Assembly: GCA_029259795.1 (NCBI GenBank)
Contig: JAJDEM010000092.1
Location: 1 to 33,158, forward strand
Direction: 5' to 3'
From: Planctomycetota bacterium
Lineage (GTDB): Bacteria; Planctomycetota; PLA2; JAEUHO01
Length of the DNA stretch: 33,158 bases
This document shows positions 16,722 through 25,700 of this stretch, piece after piece. The first letter of the stretch is position 1; each line of letters opens with the position of its first letter. The notes under the pieces are model-generated. The model saw only the letters and a program-made list of their open reading frames with translations, was not told where the DNA came from and searched no databases. Both the position numbers and the translations under genes were made by a program.

Positions 16722-19373
16722 GTGACACGCAGTCTTGAATCCCTCTTTGAACGCTACCGCAGGCGGGGCGAGGTCTCCGCCCTGGCGAAGATCTTCGATC
16801 GCACGGCTCCCGAGCTGCTCAGGATCGCGATGCATCTCGTGCGCGATCCGGCCGTGGCGGAGGATCTCCTTCAGGAGACCTTCGTCGCCGCGATGGAGAG
16901 CGCCGAGCGCTTCGACGCAAGCCAGCGGCTCGTGCCGTGGCTTGCGGGCATCCTGAGCAATCAGGCGCGCCGGCATCATCGCTCCACGGCCAGGCAGCCG
17001 GATCCCACGCGGTTGCACGCGCGGGGCGAAGCCTCAGGCGTCGGTGAGCTGGAAGCAAACGTCGCGCAGGGCATCGATGCCCTGCCGGCGCGCTACCGGC
17101 AGATCGTTCTGCTCAAGCTCGGCTACGGCATGGAGCCCGCCGCGATCGCACACCTGCTTGATGTGCCGCCGGCGACCGTGAGGACACGGCTGCATCGAGG
17201 GCTCGAGCAGCTGCGCGGGCGGTTGCCGGCCGGCTTGGTGCTTGGCGCGCTGCCGCCGGCCGCGGCGCTCCGCGGGCTCGAGGGAATCCGGGAGGCCGTG
17301 GTGAGCCACGCCTCCGCGAGCGCTGTCACGACCACCGTCGTAGCTACGGCGGCCCTGTGGACCTTGGGAGGTGTCGTCGTGACGAAAGCCAACATAGCGG
17401 GCGCGCTCATTCTCTTGGGGCTGGTCCTCGTGGGCGGTGTGTTCACGCTTGGCGACTGGAGCGCCGGGTCGAGCGACACGGGCGAGACGCCTGGCCTGCA
17501 TGAAGCCGACGCAGACGAGGGCCCGGCGCTGCAGGTGCGGGAAGGCGCTGGCAAGGAGCAACCACCGGAGGAAGCCACCGAGCCGGAAGACGCGGAGCCC
17601 ACGGACCGCCATGTCTGGCGAGCGTCGGGTCACGTGGTAGCGGACGAGAAGCGTGTGCCCGGGGCCTACATCGAGGCGTGGATCGAGCGCGGCTCGGTCA
17701 TCATGTCGCTGCCTGCCGGAGCGGCCGATGCCGCTGGGCGCTACACCCTCGATCTCAAAGTGATCAAGGCGTGGTCAGACCTCGAGCGCGCCTCGGCAAC
17801 CTTGATGGTGCGTGCACGGGCGCCGGGCTACCGGCCTGGTCAACCGACGCGGTTCCCGTTGGTCGAGCACGCAGACATCCACGCGCCCGAGGGCGATCTG
17901 GAGCTCGAGCCTGGATTCTCGATCGAGGGCCGGGTGGTTGACGCCCGGGGAGAGCCGGTGGCGCGGGCCGGGGTCTCACTCCACCGCGTGCCGCACGACG
18001 GTGCGGACTGGTACGCCTACACAGACACCGACGGGCACTACGCCGTCGGCACCGAGGACGCGGGCACCTACGCCGTGGCCGTGCGGTCGAGCCAGGGCAC
18101 GGGACGCTCCGAGGCACGCGCCATCGCCCTACGAGAGAGCGTCACCCTTCCCGACGTGGTCCTCTCGGAAGGCCTCTTCATCCGGGGACGTGTGGTCTCG
18201 GCCGACGGCACCCCCCTGCCCGGGGTCGACCTCTTTGCGAATGCGCTCCCCACCGCCGACGGTACGCAGCCGCCCCGGGAGGCCGGCAACCATCAGCTGC
18301 GCGCGCGCACCGACGCCGACGGCGGGTTCCGCTTGTTCAGCCTCTGGGACGGACGCTTCCGCATTCATGTGAGCGGACTGCAGGCGACAACCGACGCCGC
18401 CATGGGTGAGCACGAGGTCCTGATCCGCATCCTCGCCCCTGTCATGGTGACCCGCGTTGTGGGCCCGGAGGGGCGCCCCCTGCCCGGCGCTGGCGTGTCG
18501 CTTCTGGGCTGGCGTGGCAAGCACGTCGACATCGTCGACCAGATCCTGGCCGGCACCGTGACGCTTGAGACGGCCCGCGCGGTCAGCTCGTCGTCGTCCT
18601 ACAGCACGTTGCTCTCGGCCGACGGCACGCTGACCGACTTCGTCACGCCGGGAAGCCGCTGGATCGTCTCTGCACGCGTCGTCGGCGCACCGCCCGCCGA
18701 GACCACCGTCCGCATCGATGGCAGCGAGTCTGTCACGCGCGTGAACCTCGTCATCCATCCGGCCATCCCCCACGGCCGGCTGGATCTACGGGTGCTCAAG
18801 CCGGATGGCTCGCAGCTGAAGGACTTCGAGGTGGAGATCAGCACGCCGCTCGGCATGGGCGTCGGCTCCTCACGCAGCAACGCGAACGGTGAGTTGCTGC
18901 CGGTCGAGTCGGGTTCGCTGCGCTTGCGCGTGCTTCCGTTTGCCAGCACAAACTACATGGCACGCCGCTTCGGACTCGGCACCTTCCTGCTCCCCGGAAC
19001 CGCAGCCGTCGAGGTACCGCCGAACGGGCGTGGCTCAGCGACGGTGAAGCTCCGTGAGGGCGGACGCTTCCGCCTGCGCCTCACCTACCCCGAGGGCGAG
19101 CAGCCCAAGACCGAGAGCCTCCGGATCCGCCTCTTCGAGCGAGGCCACGCCGATGCCCCCTTCCAATACGGCGGCAGATGGGTCTACGACGAGCCCAAGG
19201 GACTGCACGTAACGAGCGTCTTCCACCCGGCGGAGGCTTGCCTCAACGCGAAGCTCTTGGCGCCGGATGACTACCGGCTCGAGGTGCGCACGCAGAAGCA
19301 CGGCACGCATGACCGCACGATTCGCATCCGCGCGGGCGAGGTCATCGACGTCGTGATGGATCTGCGGAAGTAG
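16722..19373 (+). CDS. ECF-type sigma-70 factor fused to a TM helix and extracytoplasmic carboxypeptidase-regulatory-like repeats
   Basis: GTG start with GGAGG upstream. Sigma region 2 'LFERYRRRGEVSALAKIFDRTAPELLRIAMHLVRDPAVAEDLLQETFVAAM' and region 4 'LPARYRQIVLLKLGYGMEPAAIAHLLDVPPATVRTRLHRGLEQLR', then TM 'IAGALILLGLVLVGGVFTL', then repeats such as 'GRVVDARGEPVARAGVSLHRV...DTDGHYAVGTEDAGTYAVAV'. Confidence 0.88.
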   Translation: MTRSLESLFERYRRRGEVSALAKIFDRTAPELLRIAMHLVRDPAVAEDLLQETFVAAMESAERFDASQRLVPWLAGILSNQARRHHRSTARQPDPTRLHARGEASGVGELEANVAQGIDALPARYRQIVLLKLGYGMEPAAIAHLLDVPPATVRTRLHRGLEQLRGRLPAGLVLGALPPAAALRGLEGIREAVVSHASASAVTTTVVATAALWTLGGVVVTKANIAGALILLGLVLVGGVFTLGDWSAGSSDTGETPGLHEADADEGPALQVREGAGKEQPPEEATEPEDAEPTDRHVWRASGHVVADEKRVPGAYIEAWIERGSVIMSLPAGAADAAGRYTLDLKVIKAWSDLERASATLMVRARAPGYRPGQPTRFPLVEHADIHAPEGDLELEPGFSIEGRVVDARGEPVARAGVSLHRVPHDGADWYAYTDTDGHYAVGTEDAGTYAVAVRSSQGTGRSEARAIALRESVTLPDVVLSEGLFIRGRVVSADGTPLPGVDLFANALPTADGTQPPREAGNHQLRARTDADGGFRLFSLWDGRFRIHVSGLQATTDAAMGEHEVLIRILAPVMVTRVVGPEGRPLPGAGVSLLGWRGKHVDIVDQILAGTVTLETARAVSSSSSYSTLLSADGTLTDFVTPGSRWIVSARVVGAPPAETTVRIDGSESVTRVNLVIHPAIPHGRLDLRVLKPDGSQLKDFEVEISTPLGMGVGSSRSNANGELLPVESGSLRLRVLPFASTNYMARRFGLGTFLLPGTAAVEVPPNGRGSATVKLREGGRFRLRLTYPEGEQPKTESLRIRLFERGHADAPFQYGGRWVYDEPKGLHVTSVFHPAEACLNAKLLAPDDYRLEVRTQKHGTHDRTIRIRAGEVIDVVMDLRK

Positions 19374-19486
19374 CGGCTGCTGCGGTGAGGGGTGATGGTG
19401 AAGCTGGTCCACGCCCAAAAATCCGGGCCTGCGCTTGCACCACGGCGTCCCTTTGCGCCATGATCGACGCACTGGGAGGGTTCACT

Positions 19487-21229
19487 ATGAATAGAGCCAT
19501 CTGGATTCTTTTTGTCTTGTTGATCGGCACGGCGACGGCCGTCGCCAAGTCAGGCGCCACGTATGGCATCAAGGGCGACGCGCCGTGCGCGGACGTCGAC
19601 CCTGCCGTCGATGGCGCGTCGAGCTTCCCCGGGGAGTGGAGCGACGCACTCGCGATGCCCGATGGGTTCACGGACCCGTTCACCGGCGCGTCGCCCGCCG
19701 GCTACTTCTACTACCAGAAGCGCATCGACTGGATGGCTACGAGCGCCGCCGGAAACAGCGACACCTACACGGGCTCGACGGCCTTCATCGCCCACGACAT
19801 CTACGGAGGTGCACTGGGCGCGTTCGCCTTCTTCCGCATCAACAACCCGTTCGACTGGAACTACGTCAAGGTCGAGCGCCAGGACGGCTCCATAACCGAG
19901 TGTTGGAACTTCGGCGGCTTTGTTGCAACGCCCACGCCGCCGCACGGTGGCGGGAACGACCTGAACGAGATGGATGATGGGCTGTGGATTACCGCCGCCG
20001 GGCCGCTGGCCACCTCCGTACTGATTCCCGAAGGACCGGGCGCGGACCTGATCGTCGACGTCGGCTTCATCGTGCGCAAGGACGAGGATCCGTCCACAGA
20101 CAGGCACTGGCTGCCGGGCATGGACGAACCCGGCGATCCGGGCTGGGACTGGGACATGTGGTACGGCTGCTTTGCGCGGGCCGGCTTCAACGCGTCCTTC
20201 TCGATCAATGCGGACGATGCTTCACCGGACGCCGCACTCCACACGGACCCGAACGAAGTCTACGAGTGGTGCTTCCACGAGTGGGCCGAAGGCGGGCCGC
20301 CGCTCAACTGCACACAGTGGTGCTTCGAGTGGATTGACCCGCCCAAGCGCCTCGTCGTGTACACCGCCGCCAACTGGTTTATTCACTGGGGTCCGCCGCC
20401 CGTGCCGTCCACGCCGACGCCTGTTCTCGTGCTGCTTGGCAGCCTGCTCGCGCTCGGGGGCTACAGCATCTTCCGTCGGCGGCGGCGCACGACCGTGCTC
20501 GTGACAGCGCTGGCGCTGCTCGCGCTCGCCATTCCCGCGGCCGGCTGCGGGGGCAGTGGTGGCGGCCCGCACAAGAACCCGCCCCCCTTCCGCATGACGA
20601 CCGTTGTGCCGCCCAATGGCTACGACGGGCATCCGTATCCTGTGCCCGGAGGGCTTCCCGCCGTCAACATCGGCGGGATCCAGGGCGGCACACCGCCCTT
20701 CTCGTTCCAACTGATCGGCGGGGCGCTCCCCCCCAACGTGATCCTCTCGCCCATCGGACAGATCCACTCGAACCCGCCTGGCACGCCCATTCCCGCTGGG
20801 AGCGCAGGCAACTACGACTTCCTCATGCGCATCACCGACGCCGCCGGGGACTCGATCCAGTCGGAGAGTTCGCTGCGCATCGAGGAGCAGGTAACGCCGT
20901 TCCCCCCCGGACCGCCCATCCCGATCGAGCTGGTGCAGCTCGATCTCGTAAGCGTCTCGCCGATCGACCTGCTGATGGCGCCGATCAATACGGATATGGC
21001 AGGTGTCATCAAGGTGCGCGGCGGGGACCCGAACTTCCCGTACACCTTCCAGGAGTTTCCGCCAGGGCAGCTTGCCGCGCCCCCCTTCAACGGCAACTTC
21101 ACCCTGAGTCCCGGCGGCGTCCTACGGGGCCAGAGCCCGGTGCCGTTTGGTCCGCAGAACTTGTTCATCGATGTGACCAACGTCGGGCCGCCGACGCCGA
21201 TCGTCATCCGGGTCCAAACCACGCCGTGA
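19487..21229 (+). CDS. Exported protein with mid-protein CTERM-like sorting signal followed by lipobox and Ig-like (He_PIG-type) region
   Basis: ORF trimmed to ATG 19487 with GGGAGG upstream; signal peptide MNRAIWILFVLLIGTATAVA. Internal 'VPSTPTPVLVLLGSLLALGGYSIFRRRRRTTVLVTALALLALAIPAAGCGGSGGG', then 'GGTPPFSFQLIGGALPPNVILSPIGQI...AGNYDFLMRITDAAGDS'. Confidence 0.75.
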   Translation: MNRAIWILFVLLIGTATAVAKSGATYGIKGDAPCADVDPAVDGASSFPGEWSDALAMPDGFTDPFTGASPAGYFYYQKRIDWMATSAAGNSDTYTGSTAFIAHDIYGGALGAFAFFRINNPFDWNYVKVERQDGSITECWNFGGFVATPTPPHGGGNDLNEMDDGLWITAAGPLATSVLIPEGPGADLIVDVGFIVRKDEDPSTDRHWLPGMDEPGDPGWDWDMWYGCFARAGFNASFSINADDASPDAALHTDPNEVYEWCFHEWAEGGPPLNCTQWCFEWIDPPKRLVVYTAANWFIHWGPPPVPSTPTPVLVLLGSLLALGGYSIFRRRRRTTVLVTALALLALAIPAAGCGGSGGGPHKNPPPFRMTTVVPPNGYDGHPYPVPGGLPAVNIGGIQGGTPPFSFQLIGGALPPNVILSPIGQIHSNPPGTPIPAGSAGNYDFLMRITDAAGDSIQSESSLRIEEQVTPFPPGPPIPIELVQLDLVSVSPIDLLMAPINTDMAGVIKVRGGDPNFPYTFQEFPPGQLAAPPFNGNFTLSPGGVLRGQSPVPFGPQNLFIDVTNVGPPTPIVIRVQTTP

Positions 21230-21747
21230 GCCCGGAACAGCGGGCGCCCCCCCCGGGACGCCGACTCGCCCTGCGCTTCGGGCTCGCACTGCCGCTCCTG
21301 GGCGGCGGCCTCATCGCGCTGTTTGCCTACGCCCCAGCGCTACAGTCCGTGCGCGAAGGGATCGTGCATGGGACCGCCGCGACCGCAGGCGGCCTGCTTC
21401 CGCTCTCGGGTTGGGACGTCGAACGCAGGGGACACACACTCCACGCTCCGGGTGACCGAGCTGTCGAGGTTGTGAAGGACTGCGATGGGCTGCCCGTGAT
21501 GCTTCTCTTTTTCGCGGCCGTACTCGTCACCCCGACCGCCTGGCGACGCAAGATCGTGTTTGCCGGCATCGGGCTTGGGCTGCTCTTTCTTGTCAACCAG
21601 GTGCGCCTCGGGCATCTGCTCTACTTGAGCAGTGGATCTCCCGGGAGCTTCCGAGCCGCGCATGAGACCTGGTGGCCTGCCGGGCTGCTGCTCTCCGCAG
21701 GCGGCCTCTATCTCCTCTGGGCTGCACGCCAGGTGCCCCGCGCATGA
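21226..21747 (+). CDS. xrtH: Exosortase family protein (XrtH-like)
   Basis: GTG start overlaps the previous stop (GTGA). Multi-TM protein with ordered exosortase residues: Cys in 'VVKDCDGLPVMLLFFAAVL', Arg in 'LFLVNQVRLGHLLYL', His in 'SFRAAHETWWPAGLLL'. The subfamily call (H) is tentative. Confidence 0.75.
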   Translation: MSPEQRAPPPGRRLALRFGLALPLLGGGLIALFAYAPALQSVREGIVHGTAATAGGLLPLSGWDVERRGHTLHAPGDRAVEVVKDCDGLPVMLLFFAAVLVTPTAWRRKIVFAGIGLGLLFLVNQVRLGHLLYLSSGSPGSFRAAHETWWPAGLLLSAGGLYLLWAARQVPRA

Positions 21748-22223
21748 GGCGCGCACTCCCCTGGATCTTGCCGCTGGTCGTGGCCGCGCTGGTCGCTCTC
21801 GCCCAACACGCCACCTACCCGGCGTTCCTGGCGCATGCCACCGAGATCACACGCGACCTTGTCCCGATGGACACGCCGCCAAGCATCGTTCAGGTGAGCG
21901 GCGACCGGCTGCGTGTGCTTGGCGCCGCCCAGCCCAGTTTCGTTCACGTACCCGCCATCGGCTGGAACCTGCCCGTGCTCGTGTGTCTCTGGGGGTGGAT
22001 CGTGGGCGGGCGCCGCCTCGCGCTGCTCGCTGCTGCCCTGCTCCTGGTGATCGCGCACGTCGTCGTTGCCGATCTCGCCATCCGGCGTGGGCTCGGCGAG
22101 CTCGTCGGTTGGCCCCATGCCATCTACCGCGCGTGGTACATCTGGATTGCGCCGCTCCTACCCATAGTGTGCGTAGCCCTCGGCAGATTCGCCGGCACGA
22201 CCCCGCAGGAGCAGGCTCCGTGA
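21744..22223 (+). CDS. Multi-TM membrane protein, possibly exosortase-H-associated membrane protein
   Basis: ATG overlaps the exosortase stop (ATGA). MRRALPWILPLVVAALVALAQHATYPAFLAHATEITRDLVPMDTPPSIV..., four predicted hydrophobic helices. Identity inferred mainly from context. Confidence 0.6.
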   Translation: MRRALPWILPLVVAALVALAQHATYPAFLAHATEITRDLVPMDTPPSIVQVSGDRLRVLGAAQPSFVHVPAIGWNLPVLVCLWGWIVGGRRLALLAAALLLVIAHVVVADLAIRRGLGELVGWPHAIYRAWYIWIAPLLPIVCVALGRFAGTTPQEQAP

Positions 22224-22723
22224 CGCGCTTTCGAACCATCTTCCTGCTCGCACTGGTGCCCCTGCTCACCGGATGTGGGGATGATCGCGAGCCGCGCCGC
22301 GACCCCACGGTGGCCGGAATCTATGTCCTCGACAAGGAAGCCATGCGCGGGCCGTGGCTCGACGCCTACGACGCGCTTGTCGACCGGCGGCTCGCCGGCC
22401 TACCGACCGCGGCACGGCGCGCGAAGGACCGGTCGGCTGCCGCGGCGGCCAAGACGAAGTTCCGCGGCCAGTTCGAGGCGCTGAACGTCACCCTGGTCCT
22501 CGGGGCCGACGGATCCTGGACACTGAACGGTGCCGCACTCGAGGGACGCATCACTCGACGCGGGACCTGGACCCTCAAGGAACAACAGCTCACTCTGGTT
22601 GCCGAACCACCCTCCGGTACGCAGGCTGGTGGTTCCGTCACGCCTGCGGTGTTCCAGGACGGAGTCATCTCGATGCGGCCGGAGCCGCACCTTCCCGAGG
22701 CCATGATCTTCCGACGCCGGTAG
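22220..22723 (+). CDS. Small lipoprotein, function unknown
   Basis: GTG overlaps the preceding TGA (GTGA). MTRFRTIFLLALVPLLTGCGDDREPRRDPTVAGIYVLDKEAM... (lipobox LLTGC). Confidence 0.65.
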   Translation: MTRFRTIFLLALVPLLTGCGDDREPRRDPTVAGIYVLDKEAMRGPWLDAYDALVDRRLAGLPTAARRAKDRSAAAAAKTKFRGQFEALNVTLVLGADGSWTLNGAALEGRITRRGTWTLKEQQLTLVAEPPSGTQAGGSVTPAVFQDGVISMRPEPHLPEAMIFRRR

Positions 22724-22730
22724 AGGCGCA

Positions 22731-25700
22731 TTACCTCAGCACGATACCCTCCGCACCGGCTTCGGCCTCGACGGCGGTGAGCTCCTTGCCTTGCATGTCC
22801 ATCACGTGCAGGAGGTAGCGGCCCGGAGGCAGGCCGCGGAGGTGGAAGGCGCCGTCTTGCTTGGGGTAGGTCTGCTTGAAGAAGCCGTGGCTTACGGACT
22901 CGGCGCGGATGGTGATCAAGCGCGTGCTCCTCTTGCGCAGGGCGGGGTCGATCGAGCCCTTGATGCTGCGGCCTTCGACGAACGTCAGCTCGAGCGGATC
23001 GCCGCTCGTCTTGACGTTCTCGACCAGCACGTAGCGGTCATCCTTGCGCCCGTAGAGGTAGAGGGTGACGGTGCCCGCCGCAGGCAGGCGGTTGAGCAGG
23101 AAGCTGCCGTCGCTCTCGACGGGGCCGCGCATGCCGTGGGGCTGCCCGGCGGTGGTCCAGGCCCACTGGAACCCTACGAGACCCTCGGCCGCGACGCTGC
23201 CCTTGCGGGTGCGGGAGGTCTGGAGCCGTAGCGTCAGTCCGAGCGTAGGCACCAGGACACCGTCGCGCGTGAGCGGATCCTCGGTCTTCGCTTTCGGAAA
23301 GGCCGTCACCGTCACGTTGGCGCCGGTCGGGAACGGTCCCACGCGGAACGCGCCTTGGCCGTCGGCCGTGGCCTGCACCCCCCCCGCCGTTTCACCCTTG
23401 GCGAACGCGGACAGCATGTGAGCTGCGGCCGGCGAGCCGTCGGGCCTGAGCAAGGTGCCCTCGATGAACCCACCCACCTTGAGATGCAAGACGAGATCTT
23501 CGCGACCGGGCCGGACGTCGCGTTCACGCGCAAGCATCAGGTCACTGCGTCCGATGTCGCGCTCCCAGGGCCTCGCGCGAACGGTGTAGATGGCGCCTTG
23601 GGTCAAACCAGCGAAGCGGAAGCGGCCATCCTTGCCAGAGCGGGCGTTGACCCACTTGGCAGTACTTCGGTCGCCGGGCATCGCGGACATCTCGACGTTC
23701 TCGATGCCCTTGCCGTCCGGGCCCAGCAGCTGGCCGGCGATGACCGCACCGCGCGTGTAGGAAAGGGTGAGGTCGGTATCATCCGTGGTTGCCGACACTT
23801 CGCGCGGGCCGAGGTACTCCGCCGACAACACAAGCTTGAGGCGATGCCCGCCCGGGGTCAGCCCCTCGAGGCGGAACGCGCCACTCGCGTCGGAGTTCGT
23901 CCGATGGCCCTCGACTTGACCGCGGCGGCCGCGCCGGGTGTCGATCCAGACCCGCACGTCAGGGATGCCCTTGCCGTCGTCGTCGACCACGCGACCCGCG
24001 ATGACGCCGCCGGCTCCGAGTTGGAGTGTGAACGGACCCTTGTCGGCCGACTTGCCGGTGAGGCTGAACGGCGCGTGCATGATCCGGCGCCCCTCGCGGT
24101 CGCGGGCGTCGTTCACCTCGAAGGAAAGCGACGAGCCGCCGACCTGGGCTTCGAAGGCTCCACGCAGGATGGCGCCTGAGGCGCCCCGCCCGCCCTCGAC
24201 CTTCACGCGCACGATGCCCGAGTCGACCCGCGTGCCATCAGGCGCCAGTACCGTGCCCGTGATGGCAAGACGCTTGGCTGCAGGCGTCCGGCGCGGCCAC
24301 GGGCTGTCGCCGGACGCCGGGATGACGGCGTTGATCACGATCGCCGCCGGCTCGTTCGGGGGCTCAAGCGGCACCTTCGCGCTGCTGCCCACCGTCCGCC
24401 AGCGCCGGTCCACCCGCGCCATGGCGTTGACCTGGTACGTCGCGGGCGCGAGCGCGTCGAACTCGAAGGCTCCGTGCTCGTCGGTCATGCCGATGGCGAC
24501 GGTCCCCGCGCCTTCCGCATCGAGCCGAACGGTCAGTCGCGGGAGCGGTTGTCCCCGGGCATCGACGACGCGGCCCCGCAGCGTGCCCGGCCCCTTGAGG
24601 CGCAGGGTGAGGGCGACGGGCTTGTCGAAGTCCGAGACGACGACGGCCTCGCTGCACGACGCTTCGGTGTGGGCGAGGATCACCCAGTGGGCCTCTGCCG
24701 GCCCAAGCCCCGGATGCTCGAAGCGTCCCTCCGCGTCGGTTACCGCAACGGGCTCCAGGTCACCCGGGCTGGGAATCGTCACCGGCTCGGGCTGCCAGCT
24801 GCGTCCGCCGCGGCGGGGCTTCTGATGGCGCCAGCGCACCTGGGCCCCCACCGCCGGACTGCCATCGGGCGCAAGCACGACACCACGCAGAGGCATGCCC
24901 CGCTGGATCGTGAAGTCACGCTCGCTCTCGGAGCCCGCGGCCTCGACGCGCAGCTGGTAGTGCTCGTTCGGCCCACCGACGCGATGCCAGCCGGAGCTGA
25001 AGCTGCCGCCGCCCGCGCGGATCGTGGGGCCCTCCGGGTCGTAGTAGCCCCGGGCCCTCACGTAGAGTTCGTAGTCGCCGGGGGTGAGGCCCAGCAGGGT
25101 GTAGCTGCCGTCTGCATCGGTCAGCGCGTGCAAGCGATTGTGCGCAGAGCCACCATAGGCACCGACCCGCGCACCGACGACGACGGCGCCCTCGTTGTCG
25201 AGCACGCGACCGCGAAGAACCGAGCCCCGATACAGCGTGAGCTCGAGGTGAGTTGCCTCGCCAGCGCGCACGCTGCGTCCGAGGCTTCGCCAGCTGCGAG
25301 GCAGCCAACCGGCACCGCGCGCGCTGAGACGCACGAGCGCGCCCGGAGGAACCCCCGTCACCTCGAACGCCCCGCTTGTGTCGGTCGTCGCTTGGAACAC
25401 GTAGTTCGCACGCCCCGCTGTCTCGGTGCGCACGTCAAGCAGGACCGTCGCGCCATCGATCGCCACGCCATCCCCGTCGGCCAAGCGGCCGGTGACCCGC
25501 CCTGCGTTGGCTCCGCCGAGCCGAATCACGACCTCGCCGGTCTCGGGGACCTCAACCTCCAACCCGCGCAGCGCCAGGCGGCCGGCAACGTGCACGTCAA
25601 AGCGCAGCAATCCTGTCGGTGCGCTGGGAATAGAGAAGCGGCCGCCTTCGTCGGTTGCGAGCGGACCGAAGCCCCACGCGGTCTGCGACATGGGCCGGAC

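Noticed and set aside
19435-19464. TTGCAC-N18-CATGAT promoter-like sequence upstream of the exosortase operon
   Set aside because: Only a partial match to sigma-70 boxes in a lineage whose promoter consensus I cannot verify.
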